DNA from: Brachypodius melanocephalos
Taxonomy: Eukaryota > Chordata > Aves > Passeriformes > Pycnonotidae
Reading direction: 5' to 3'
NCBI GenBank assembly: GCA_013398615.1
Contig: VZSR01000520.1
Span: 26,392,824 to 26,456,823 of the forward strand
Length of the DNA: 64,000 nt
Both the position numbers and the translations under genes were made by a program. The notes under the pieces are model-generated. The model was not told the DNA's origin. It did not search any database and saw only the letters and a list, made by a program, of their open reading frames with translations. Shown here piece by piece: positions 35,501 through 47,224 of the stretch (its first letter is position 1; each line of letters starts with the position of its first letter).

Positions 35501-37552
35501 GGGAATGGAAGGGAAAAGGGCTGTCACAGAGGTCTGAAGGGGAACAAGAGTGGGACAGCCAGATGAGGGTACATTACTTAGAGTAATATGCCAAGGTTAG
35601 AGTAGGACAAGTACTTGGGTGGCAGACACACAGAAAACTGAGACAGTCTTCTCTCTTGTACATGACCCACACACTCCCTCCTACATTTTTGGGTCTCTTC
35701 AGGGTTGGGGTAGTATGCTCAGAAACCAAAGTGCACCCATATCTCTGGCTGCAGCTCAAAGGATGTCGTTCTATCACCCATTTTCTTCACCCGAAATTCT
35801 GGTTCACAGAGCTCTCTCTTCCCTCTCCTCCCTGTCTGCCAGCTGGAACATGTTTTGTCCTCTTTTCCTACACTGCTTTTCACTACTGCATTATTTGGAT
35901 CAATACAGCTATAAACAAGGCCAGGAAGATAAACCAAGATAAAAAAGATAAAACTCATGGTCTGAGCAAGCAATGGAAAAGGCTTTCCTTCCTTCTTGCT
36001 GCCAAGGCCTGTGACAATGTAGCTGAGAGACCCTTTTGTTTTAAGATTTACTAAAGGGTTCTTCCCCTTTCCATGTAATTTTTTCATTAATTTGCTGTAA
36101 TCCTTCAAAGACTTATTAAAGTTACTCATAACTAGTTCTGAGTAAACCAGAAAAGGTATTTTTAAATTATTTTCCTTTTGGAGTCTTGGCCTGCCATTGC
36201 ATCAAATGGCTGATGGGTAACATGTAAATGATACAGATGATTCTGAAATACAGTGAGTGACCATACTCAGCATTTTAAAGAGGTAGGTGGTAAGGGGATA
36301 GAGATCTTTGATTTATCTGCTCTGAATGTAATAGGGGATTCACTTGCTCCCCACCCATACTGCCATTTCACAAAGCTGAGCCAGAGATAAAGATTACCAG
36401 GCAAAACTGTAAAGGAATACATCAAAACCCAGAAAGCAGCGTTTTTTGAACATCCTGAATTTTCAGTCCAAGGACCATAAGCTTCTCTAAATAAAAAGCT
36501 CAGTAAACCTCAGCACATATGCCAGACCTTTTTGAAATAATTAGCTGAAGTTGGATGTTGCTGCTCCAAGTTATGAGTGTAACCTAGGCAAACAAATGCT
36601 TTTATTTTAATTACAGCCCATTGTGTTTTCAAGGTTCTTACTTTTTACTGTTGATTATACCCAGATGGTATTTGCACATTCTACAATCTCCAAGATTAGC
36701 ATTTATGTCATTATGTCATTATTCAGGTTTGGAATATATGCACTGTACCATTTCATGTCACGCTTTGAGAAAATACTTTTAGTGTTACTATGCAAATAAA
36801 TTATAAATCAAAACTCTTCACTGTTTACAAAGGGAAACCCTGCTTAAAGAACTTGATATTACACTGCCTCCCAATGCAGGAACAACTTGGTCATTCCCAT
36901 CCCATTAGCCATGTACATATATTTAACCTGATGAACACAAATTAGTCCATTGGGACTACTCTACTACTTGAAAATATTTGCAGTGCAAGTACTTTTATTG
37001 AGGTTAATATATAATGTAAAGGAAAATGAAAAACCTGTGACTAAGCCACTTAACTAAGAGACAGGCTCACCTCCTGCTCTTTGATTAGGATATAGAACTA
37101 ATTTATGCTAGTTTTATTTTTGGAGCATTCAGGAAGGTTATGTTACTGCAGCAGTAATTCTCATCTGTGCAGGGTACATGCTAAATAAGATTGTTCAGTG
37201 CAAGTAGAGCCTTGTACTCTTTGCATCTCGTGTAGATAATGACCCAAAGAGAGCACAGAGTCACAGTTTCTGAATAGAGCTGGCCTTGGCAGTGTTTTGA
37301 AGCATGCAAAATCGATATTGCTGAAGTCCACCAAGAGTCTTGGAACAAAATATCAGTACTGAATGATGATCATACTGATTATTTCTTTTAAAGCCTATTT
37401 TCTTGGCACCTCAGCTAAAAATACTCTCTGATGTAAGTATTTGCAACCTGAATAAAATCCAATTTCTTTATTCAACAGAACTTACTCAACTGAGCATAAT
37501 TATGCATTTCATCTTTACCATTACCTGTCCAATAATTTTTTTTTTCTTTCAG
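32515..37552. other. Non-coding stretch, no gene supported
   Basis: About 5 kb. At 35656-36129 frames of 132 (+) and 136 (-) codons overlap on opposite strands. Neither has a recognisable domain or splice sites, and overlapping long frames usually mean a local lack of stop-like triplets. The remainder is AT-rich. Confidence 0.5.
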
Positions 37553-37732
37553 AGGTTGGAAGAGATAGACAATCAGCTTAATATAATCTTCAATGGTACT
37601 ATGTTCTTTGATGCTAATGAAACTGTAGCCAAGCACTCAGCATATCCTAAAAGACCATCTGGAGTCTATATGTTCTTTCTGAGCTATAGTGGGTTTGGAT
37701 TGGGGTTTTTTCCTGTTTTTTGCTACCACTGA
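37553..37732 (+). other. Candidate terminal exon
   Basis: A strong acceptor (11-T run, then CTTTCAG, ending at 37552) is followed by an open frame to TGA at 37730-37732. The frame begins RLEEIDNQLNIIFNGTMFFD and contains two N-glycosylation-type triplets (NGT, NET). I recognise no family. Possible donors inside (AATG/GTACTA at about 37595) are weak. It could be a real last exon, a decayed exon or chance. Confidence 0.15.
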
Positions 37733-40439
37733 ACACATCTGGGCAGATTGTTGATGCACAGAAACCTGCATAGAGATGGAGGCTAGAGCAGCTTTAAAGA
37801 AATCTGTGTTCATCAGCACTCCAGAAGCTGATCTTTGAGACAAATGGGAACTTGAATCCCCAAATGAACCATAGGAACATACAATCTGGACTGTTAGCAC
37901 ATATTTAATGCATTCCCATACAAACCACTTTATTGAGAACTCCTAATATCCTCCTTGGTTCCTCTACCCCATTGAAGTCTCTCCTATTATGCTCACCTAG
38001 CAACTTCTGCATAATTCTGGTGTCAGTCAGATCAATGTTGTCTTAGTAATATTTAGCTGCCTTTCTTTCCTTTCTAATCAGATAGAATCTGTATTACCTG
38101 CCTATGGATATCTGCTACGAAGGAATGTACTTCTAGGTTAATCCTCTCAACCTCTTTTACAGTCAGTGAAACAAGACAGAGCTGTTCAATTGCTGCAGTT
38201 TTCTTTCAGCATCACATTTAATCTGAATCTGAGTCACAGGGATTTCCATCCCTTCTGCACTTGCACAAAACTGGAATTGTTCTACTCTTCCCAGGTCAGA
38301 GAAAAACACATTATCTGAAGTCTAGGAAATGTGTGGAAAAAACACTAAAATGTTTTTGCCGTATGAATAGAAACTGTTCACAAAATTATTGCAGAACTGA
38401 TTGCATGACTGCCAGACTCATGGGACAATAATTGGAGGCTGAATTGTCAAATTTTGCTTGGCTTGATTGAATGCACTCCATCTCAAATACAGGTACTGTG
38501 TATCTAATTGACTCATCATAAACTTTAAGTAAAAGCCAGAAAATTCAGTGGAAACTATATTGGTGTCTCTTTTGTATTTAGTGCTCAGAGAGCTCATTAT
38601 GGTTGAAAAAGCCCCCCAAATCTATGATTAAAAAACTTAAAGAAACATAATCTTTTCAGATCCAAAATGCTTGCCATATTTATGGAAAATTATCTCAGGT
38701 ACTTACAGAACAAAAGACAACTAGCAAATGGTAGCAACACCCTGGAATTAAGCTTCAGTCTTTAAAGTTCATTTTCAGGCAAGATGCAATTACACGAAAT
38801 GGTGCAATTTGAAATGTGTGTTTCATAGCACAGGATTGTAAAAACAGAAAGCTGTCAGGCAATCACATCTTTTGAGTCACAACAAGAATAAAAGAACAGT
38901 TATCATGAAGAACTCTCACAGTTACTTGGATGCATTGAATGGTTCAGAATAACTGAGAATATTTCTTATTTCATGCTGGAACAGTACAGTACACTTTATC
39001 AATCCATCTTTTCACGCACAAGGAGGCAAACTCTGGTGTGCCAGTAGAGCTTCCTGCTGTGAATGGGTTTGCTGAGCTGTAATGCAGGAGATAAAATGCT
39101 GCTCAGGTGCCAGCAGCTAGTCTAGGTGTGATGTTATGACCAAAGGTGTTTCACAAAGCTGAGGTGCCATTCAGCCTTTTAAAGACACTGATAGCAGCTG
39201 GAGGATTACTCTGAAAGAATACTCTGGGAAAAAAAAAATTGTTGCACTGAGCACTGCCACAATTCACTGAGATTTGTTCACCTGTAGCCAAAGGCAGGAG
39301 AAAAATCAAACCATACTTTATGTGTATTTATCACTTTAAGGCAGAAATTATATGCACATTCTGTATCTAGAAAATTGCACAAGATGAAAACCCATGTAGT
39401 TTGATGGCTTCAATATGGCTTTGATATTTGTAGCAAGAATTCAAAAGAGATTTTAAATATTGCCAGTAGGATATACATTTTAATACATAGTATTTAACAT
39501 TGCTGTATGCTCTGTGCTAAACTCAGTAAAGTCTACACTGTGAATAAGACAGAAATAAACTAAATTTTTTGTGTAATTATTCCTGATTCTGTGCATGTAA
39601 TGCTCTGAATATTAGAGAACATCATTCTTTCTTTTTCATCTGAAATTAAGTGGGGATTTTTTTGTTGTTTTGATTTTTTTTTAATCTACTTAAAAAAACC
39701 CCCAACTCATTAAGTAATGGGCCTGCAGTTCAAGAAGACTTTGGTATTCAGTTGTTCTGCTCATATTGTGATTAAATAATATACAGACAGATGGAATCTG
39801 TGCCATTTGATTATTTTTCAGATTAGTGGAGTCCAAACATGGCCATCACAAAAACCAGATCTTACTTGTTTCTCTTAATTTAATGTAAATGTGAAGAAGC
39901 TTGAAGATTTTAATTAAAAGAAGATGATAAATTTTCAGCTGTGAATCTTTGTTTAATTTTACACTTTTTTTTTTTTTTACACTGTCTATTAATAGCCACT
40001 CTATGATTAACCTGCAGTAGGACCTAGATCATGATATACAAAACCTGGGCAGTAAGGAAATTAAAGTTATGTGAACTGTAGAACTGAATTTTCTGCTCTC
40101 TGTAGTTACATCATTATTTTCCTTTGATATGAAGACTTCTGGCTATGTTGAATATTTATGCACCAGTGTTTCCTAGCAAAACTATCAGAGGTGATGTGAG
40201 GTCACTTTACAGTATTGTTGTCAAGATCAACATTTGGAGCAGGGCACAGGACTGCACCAGTTGTCAGTGTGGCAATGTGCTGGGAGCAATCAAATTCCTC
40301 TGAAATCAGAGTAACAGTGCTGATTAGCAGAGGTGTGAAATAATGATGTCCTTTTAATCAAGAGGCCTCTCTAGGAGCCAAGCTTATGCACATATTTTAT
40401 AGTATTTACATTGTGTCTAATTGGGACACCTCTAAGGCT
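37733..40439. other. AT-rich non-coding stretch, no gene supported
   Basis: No frame of note. A 14-T run lies near 39966-39980 and a further T/A-rich patch near 39655-39705. I recognise no repeat or exon. Confidence 0.55.
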
Positions 40440-41430
40440 TCTGACTGGCTAACTGGGACAGCTGGAATGGGCTCTGGTGGCTGATTAACTCTCAATTAGA
40501 GGTAATTACGAGAGTAAGGCTCGAGTGTTCAAATGAGCACTGCACCACACTGTGCTGATGCACTTTGCCACACACCCCTCCCTGTGCCCTCATAAACACA
40601 CCCTGCATGTTCCTCGGTCAACAACCTTGAGCTGAAAGATGAGGGAGCTTTACTGCCCTGGCTGCAGCTGCCAATGCTCACCATGTTCTGAGTGGAGTGC
40701 TAAAGGGTGAAGGTGTTTCACCTTCTTCACACATCATACCCCTTCAGAAAGATATTTTGTTTGTGTAAAGCCTTTATTTTTGCCCTCAGAGTTCTGATTG
40801 GTGCTGTGTTAAATGTTGGTGGTGGGCTTTTGGCTGTCTACAGGAAGCTTTGCTGATCAAGGAAAACCAGGAGCAGAGCAGCCAGGCTGGTGGATGGCGA
40901 TGGGAGATGGCAGAAGATGCGAGCAGATGACAGAAAATGGGAGTGTGTTTGTGAAATCAGAAACCTGCAATCACATGTGGGCAAAGCAGCAGCTGGAGAC
41001 AGAGCAGTACAGCAGACGTGTTCACACCGAGCTGGGAGGTGGCCACAAAACAAACCTTGGTGCTGTGACTGGTGGAGAAAATCAGAGCTGGCAAAGTGAC
41101 CCAGGGCAGGGGTCCTTGTTTTAAGGACTGGGGCTATTCCCTTATAAAAGACTGAAAAAGGAAAGGACTTGGGGAACAGGTGGAAGATGTCTTAGTGGGA
41201 AGTGTGGACTGCTCTTGGGAGACCCAGAAATTGGATTTGGGAGGGTTGAAGTGCTTTTGGGAAGTCTGAGGAGCTCTGGGTAAGCTGGAAGACACTGGAG
41301 ATATTTGTGGCTGTGAAATAGCTTGGTAAGAAGGTGAGAGAGTCCAGAGAGAAATCAGTGGGAAAAGAGAAATTTAAACATCTGGAGTTAGGAGTCACAC
41401 AGGTACCTGAAGAATCACCATAGGACACCC
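40440..41430. other. GC- and purine-richer block, unassigned
   Basis: This kilobase is noticeably richer in G than its surroundings. It carries a perfect 7-bp-arm hairpin, GAAGGTG-TTT-CACCTTC, at 40709-40725 and a TATA-like CCCTTATAAAAGACTG near 41137-41152. A 103-codon frame (40813-41124) ends just before that box. It might be an old LTR, a non-coding RNA or a regulatory region, and I cannot decide which. I assign no function to the frame. Confidence 0.3.
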
Positions 41431-42993
41431 ACCCAGCAAAGTATCTGAGAGTGAAATCCCTGTCCTCATAAAGACCTGAAACTTGTCCCTTTACTGCTTT
41501 AATTTAATACACACCTGAATTTCTATTAACATGTGGTAGGGAGAAAGAAGGTTAAGGTAGACAGAAGATGGAGGGTATAACTGTGCCATGCCAACAACAA
41601 AGTAGTCACTTAGAAGAGCTTTTAACAGGAGACTCAAAAGTGTTTTTAATTGGCTAAAATAATCCAGAGAAGTAGAGTTTGAGCAGCCAAAAAATCAGGG
41701 AAAACAATAAGGAACGTGAGTGATAGAAAGTCCCTCTATTTCAGTGGCAAAAGTACTCCTGCACAGGCCATTGGCATGTCTACTAGGAACATAAGATGTT
41801 AGACAAAATATGTGTGCCTAAACTGCCGGAGGCAAGATGAAACACTGCAATCAGCAGAACAGAGAACTGTTCAATGTACTTACCCGAAAATAGAAAGTCT
41901 TCCTGGAACCTGACATGAAGAAGTCCTGCTCTACCATTGCACTGCTGTCTTCATAAAAAGCAACAAGAATGGTAACATTTTACCTCACAAAAGGAGATGA
42001 GAAGCAGATTTCCTCTGGGGTAAGGCTTTTTATTTGTGGTATGTACAGAGCTAATATCAGAAATGTCAACGAAATACCTTTGGTGTCATCTGCTAACAGA
42101 TGATAAGTTAAACCCATGGTTTTCATTTATGTATATTCATTTCTATATTTGCAAAATATGTGTGTCTCAATTCCTCAAAGTTTTGGTTTATAGATGAGTC
42201 AGTTCTCCATTTTAAACCAGTCTTTTTCTTTCTTGTGGTTTCCTTTGTCTGTTTTTCAAGGTTTCTCTGTGTTTTGCATATTTTGATCCTAATTATATGT
42301 TAATATTCCAAAGAAATGTGTCCTCCTTGACTTTGGAGAGTAGTGATAATGTCAGTTGCTGTCAGTCAGATTCCTCTATGTCACGGACCTAGCCATGATC
42401 CCTATTATTTCTTAAATTTTTCAATATTTTATATTGGAATAACACCGAATTCCTTGACACCTAATCTGTTTCTGTATATCTCTTCATTTTTACAATCATG
42501 TAGCCTTGTGCAGAGAGCATTTCTATACAGTTTTTGAAGGATGTGCTCTCCTGACCCCCAGGCATCTTAGAAGTAAAGGAGGCTAAGTGCTGAGCTGCTG
42601 GCCTGATGGGGAGGTCAGGCTGAAACACAAACCCTCACTTAGGTGTTACAGATATGGACTGAGGATATAACCAGTACAAATGAGCAGGAGCACAAGAACA
42701 GGTGCATGTTCTTGCTCTCTTTTTTGTTCACTTTTTTTTTTTTTCTCTCAAAAGACTGTTGAAAAGCTATTCTACTTATCCCCAGTCTGTAGTTTATTGT
42801 CATTGTGTGTGGTTTTATGTTCTATATCGTGTTTAATAGACAAGTGAGCAACAGATGATGCAGAAACCAAAGAAGGAAATACATGTCCTCTAAACTTCTG
42901 AGGCTTTAGCAAGGTGTCCCACACTGCAACAGTAGCCCTAAATGAGATGCTGGAGAAGTGAGGTTGGGAAAGGTAAAAAGGAAAGTGAAGCCA
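41431..42993. other. Non-coding stretch before the second gap
   Basis: Mixed composition, short frames and a T tract near 42729-42743. I see no repeat or gene I can name. Confidence 0.55.
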
Positions 42994-43093
42994 NNNNNNN
43001 NNNNNNNNNNNNNNNNNNNNNNNNNNNNNNNNNNNNNNNNNNNNNNNNNNNNNNNNNNNNNNNNNNNNNNNNNNNNNNNNNNNNNNNNNNNNN
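42994..43093. other. Assembly gap (100 N)
   Basis: Exactly 100 unknown bases, as in the first gap. The flanks are ordinary AT-rich sequence, unlike the GC-rich flanks of the first gap. Frames crossing it are artefacts. Confidence 0.99.
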
Positions 43094-45369
43094 CACTCTG
43101 TTTTTAAACACATCCCACTTCAGCCCGCTGTTGGTCTGAAAACAAATGTTTGTTGAGGTAAAAATAAGAAAGGTACTTGTTACTGTGTCATACATCTCCC
43201 TTTCTTTTTCAATCCTGTTTTTGGTCAAACTGAGCACTAAACAAAAACGTGTTTTGAATTCTTTGGCTGTATTTTAGCATGGTGAAGCACAGCTGACACA
43301 GATTTTCACATGTATTTAGCCAACTTGGGTTCTGTGGTGGCACCACTGCCTTGCCTCTGGGTAGTAAACAAATTCAGGCACCCTGAGTTACACAGTGCTG
43401 TTAGACAGACTCACCTTTGCTTTCTGAAGACCAGTTCTTGGAACAAATGGCTTTCTTTAAAAGCACTCTTAAGGTTTAATTTTGAAAGTATAACCTATTG
43501 TCTTTTTGTATTTAATATTGCTAAGCAGAATTTTAGCCTTATCTTTACTGTATTTATTTAGTAATGCCTATGAGATTAGTATCTCAACAGGAAAAATCAA
43601 TAGCACTTCACTATAGACATGTAAAGACAATATAATCCCTCACAGTCTTTTCACGCTAAACCAAAAAAACCTCTGAAATGCATCTTTGCCTCTAATACAA
43701 TACTTTCCAGCCTTTTTTAATAACCATAATTTCTGTACTGGGAATGTTGTAGTAAATATCTCAGGATAAATTTAGTAGATGAAAAAATAATAACAACAAT
43801 TTTTCTATGTCAAAGCATTTTGAAAAATGTGAAGGACTACAGAGCAAGTGCTGTTTTATGTCTAACCAAGCCCAAACTTTAAACCCCTTTTTCTGTTGTA
43901 TTGACATTTAAAATGGGCTAGAAATAGAACTGAGAGGAGGGGAAAAAAACCACACAACAAAAAACACTTTCATAGTGCAAGCCTGATCAAAGAGATATTG
44001 CATTGTAATCTTGTGACGAAGGCAGTTTAGTCTGAGGGTTTGCTGAGGTACTGGAACCATCTGGAAGAGTTATTCTTTATTTTGAGCATTCTGAAATTTT
44101 TTTAAAGTCTGGGCTGAAGTTAGTATTTCAGGAAAAAAACTCTCAAGTGATTGTTTAGAAGGCAAAACTTCCCAAAGCAGAAAAACCCTTGCTCCTTAGG
44201 AACAATATGTTTGCCTGTATCTGTAAGAAATGAAAGAAATATATGAAAATCTCTGCAAAACAAAACAATACTTAGTACCCCCTGCAGAAGCTTTAATAAT
44301 CACTTGCACAATTGAATATGATCTTTATTTCACTTGCACTATCCTTTCATTACTCTCTTTGCTCATAGAACTATACTGTCTGAAAATTCTTCAGATTTCT
44401 GACAAAGTGATCACTGTAATTTTGTTTCCAGTGCCATGTTTCCTTTCTGTTGTGCCTTGTGGTGTAACAATGGGACAATGCTGCCTGCCATTGCCTGGAT
44501 CTGGGAGTCAGCCACACATGCAGTCTCTGCAACTGTGCAGAGCCCCATTGCTCAGCAGTGTTCACTTCCATAATTTGATTTAACCTGTACATTTGGATGA
44601 AACAAAAGCGTGTTCACTAACTGTACTTGGAACTGCACATATCAATTATCCAAAGGCATTTATTGCTGAGTTACCATCATCTTGAGCTATTCAGTAGGTC
44701 CAGGATACAGACAGATTTTCCTGATGGAGATGAAAAACACATATCTGATATAAAAGCAATCCACTGCTGAATTGCACATCTCTGCTTCCACACACAGGAT
44801 AAGCAGAGCCTTTCAAAGAAAAAAGCACACAGAATTTGGAGTGCTGAGCACTTTATTTTCACTATCCTTAGGCTCAAAAATAGTATAATAAGGGAAAGAT
44901 TCTATCATCTCATTTTCTCTTTGCAATTCCTTTTATGTAATTTTCTCGCAGGTAATTTTTTCTTTCTGGGAATAATTAGAAACAAAGTTAGCTTTGGTCT
45001 GTGAAAATGCATTTTTCTTTGAATTGAGAGACTCATTCAAGACTATGAAGAGTCAGAAACACCTTTACTTTTAAAGTATGGGTGAAAAGGAAACAACACT
45101 GGAAGTCTGAGAGCTGCTTCTTCCTGCAATCTCTCTTCGACTCTGCCACGTTGTGCAATCTGAGATCTTGGCTAGCACCTTCATTTCAGCTCTCCCCCTA
45201 GATCCATACATCCCTTTTCTGTAAACAAAAAATGCAAATGGTTTATTATCATTACCTTACACAATTCAAATATCCAAGATGAGACTGAGCTCCCAGCTTA
45301 GTACCACTTCTGCACACTCTTAAAAGATGCTCTGTTCTCAGATACAAGATCATGAGCTAGCCTCAGTTC
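43094..45369. other. AT-rich non-coding stretch, no gene supported
   Basis: The longest frame (117 codons from 44230) lacks acceptor and donor support and any recognisable motif. I see no repeat family. Confidence 0.55.
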
Positions 45370-45455
45370 TGGTAATTATTGACCTGACCTAATGCTATCA
45401 AGTCAATGGGAACCTCTAATGAGTTTCAAAGGACTTTGGGTCAGGATTTTTGTGC
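45370..45455 (+). repeat. Probable ancient amniote CR1-like 3' end
   Basis: The words CAAGTCAATGGGAACCTCTA (45399-45418) and AAGGACTTTGGGTCAGGATT (45429-45448) closely follow a text common in reptile genomes ('...aagtcaatgggagtc...ttgacttcaatgggctttggatcaggccc'). I associate that text with old CR1-group elements. Survival in a bird would mean a very old insertion. The assignment is from remembered consensus and the family name is uncertain. Confidence 0.45.
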
Positions 45456-46359
45456 ACAGTAAATCCAATGATGCATTAAGACACCCCTTAATTTTTGCTT
45501 TACAACACCGACATTTGGAAAGGTCAGTCTGAAAGAATCTTTGAACTCATGATTAAGAGTAAGCAGAGCTAAAATAATAAATTATTATCTCACAAGGATC
45601 TTGCTGTATGCTTTAACATATTCAAAGTAAGATATTTACATTCTTCAAGGATGGTAAATGGAGAAATAAAATACCATATTGCTTATGCTGTATCTCTGTG
45701 AATGTTTCCAGAGTGTTCTTAGAGTTGTTGAGTTTTCCAAGTACAATGCCTTAATAGCTTTTAACCTCAGTGATTGGGAAAGAATGGTTCAGTCCTTCAG
45801 CTGGTACTTTTTTTCTGACACATTTAAGGAGTTATCACAGCCAAGAAAATTAGAAAACAAAATAGCTCAATGAGAACAGCAGGCAGACAGAGCAGCTCTC
45901 ACTACCTGTGATAAGATTTTCTAACATTTACAATTCACTGCTGCAGTTGCTTTTCAGTCAAGACCTCCCATTTAAAGTTTTAGCACTTAGTACACTAATG
46001 TGTTGTGTTTAATTCTGTAAACTCCAGAAATAAACTGCTTTTATTGCTATTGTTGTGATACTGGGACATGCAGTTACTGTGCCCTGAGCTAGACAGCATG
46101 CTAAAGCATGCTCAGCTGGGTGAAAAAACTGTTTGTCTTGGGTCAGTAAAAAGCACGAGAAAAGTGATAAAATTCAGCCCCTGGAAGAATGCAAAAACTC
46201 CTGCAGTGTTTGTACTGAATAAAGTTGTCTTTCTCATATAAATAAATAATCAAAGGTGATAGACTCCACATCTGTGAACATCACTGTCCAAGACAAACTA
46301 GATAAAGTAAACCCCATATTTTACCATACAAAGGAGAGTAAAATGACAAGTTTTTACAG
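45456..46359. other. AT-rich spacer, no gene supported
   Basis: Only one short frame (64 codons at 45679) and no splice signals worth reporting. Nothing recognisable. Confidence 0.55.
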
Positions 46360-46458
46360 CTTGCACACGGTGTGGTTCTTGAGCTGTCCTGTGCAGGACC
46401 AGGAGTTGGGCTTGTTGATACGTTTGCACCCCTTCCAACTCAGGATTCTGTGATTCCA
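46360..46458 (+). repeat. CR1 LINE extreme 3'-end fragment
   Basis: The text GAGCTGTCCTGTGCAGGACC (46380-46399), followed by AGGAGTTGGGCTTGTTGATA and CCCCTTCCAACTCAGGATTCTGTGATTCC, is the terminal part of a CR1 subfamily whose tail reads 'gttggacttgatgatcc...cccttccaactcaggatattctgtg'. It lies about 200 bp upstream of the ERVL-like LTR. It is non-coding and truncated. Confidence 0.85.
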
Positions 46459-46656
46459 GTTTATGCTCATTAGTTACTCCTTCAATTCCATCTGTAATTG
46501 GAGTGAGTTTGCTGTTAGGGAAAGCACTTAGTCTCATCTTCAGCCTTGTGCCTGATGAATGCCTGGAAGTGAAGCTATAATGAAGGCATGAAAGTGGCCT
46601 TAAACTTTTTGGGTAGCCACTAAAATTACATTTAATTAACTTTTAAGTTTCTGTAA

Positions 46657-46661
46657 CTTAG
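46657..46661. repeat. Left target-site duplication of second ERVL-like LTR
   Basis: CTTAG here pairs with CTTAA at 47225-47229, a 4-of-5 match. A 5-bp duplication is usual for ERVL-type insertions. The single difference is consistent with age. Confidence 0.5.
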
Positions 46662-47224
46662 TGTCTTGGTTTCAGCTGGGATAAAGCTTGTTTTCTTTTT
46701 AGTAGCTAGTACAGTGCTGTGGTTTGGATTCAGTATGAGAATAATGTTGGTAACACTGATTTGGTTATTGCTAAGCAGCCCTTCCCCTCTGTCAAAGACT
46801 TTTCAGTGTCTCATGTTCTGCTGGTGATGAGGTGCACAAACATCTGGGAAGGAGCCTGGCTAGGACAGGTGACCAAAGCAGCCAGAATGATGTTCCACAC
46901 CACAGAACATCATGCTTAGAATATAAACTGGGGGGAGATAGCCAGGAGCAGGATGGTGGTTGTGGTTCAGGGACAGGCTGGTCATCAGTTGTATTGTGCA
47001 TCACTTGTTTTGGGGTTTTACCTACCTCTCATTTTTATTACAATTATTGTTATGTTCATTTCAGTTATAAAAATGTTCCTATCTCAATCCATAAACTCTA
47101 TTATATTTTCTTTTCTGATTCTCCTCCCCATCTCCTTGGTGTGGGTGGGCAGGGAAATGGAAGTGAGTGGGCAGCTGCAAGGTACTTAGGGTACTTATTT
47201 GCCAGCTGAAATTGAACCATGACA
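46662..47224 (+). mobile_element. Solo ERVL-like LTR, better preserved copy
   Basis: About 563 bp starting TGTCTTGGTTTCAGCTGGGA and ending with the complementary-type end AACCATGACA. It has family marks shared with the copy at 31930: TAGTAGCTAGTACAGTGCTG and GTTGGTAACACTGATTTGG. It also has 'ATAATGTTGG...GTCAAAGACTTTT', a TATA box ATATAAACTGGGGGG (46921 onwards) and a 3' CTCCTCCCCATCTCC block. Flanking CTTAG/CTTAA fits a 5-bp duplication. The copy at 31930 has the same orientation but differs too much to be its partner LTR, and no gag-pol-like sequence lies between them. It is a solo LTR that could in principle still offer promoter or enhancer motifs. Confidence 0.85.

Noticed and set aside
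35656..36129. Overlapping 132- and 136-codon frames on opposite strands.
   Set aside because: Neither has recognisable domains or splice sites. Overlap on both strands points to a local shortage of stop triplets.
36698..36725. Direct repeat of ATGTCATT.
   Set aside because: Too short and low in complexity to be meaningful.
42772..43237. Three frames across the second N run.
   Set aside because: As for the first gap, the continuity is not real.
31930..47224. The two ERVL-like LTRs as the two ends of one provirus about 15 kb long.
   Set aside because: They differ too much to be a pair from one insertion, the second has its own near-perfect 5-bp duplication, and no gag-pol-like sequence lies between them.
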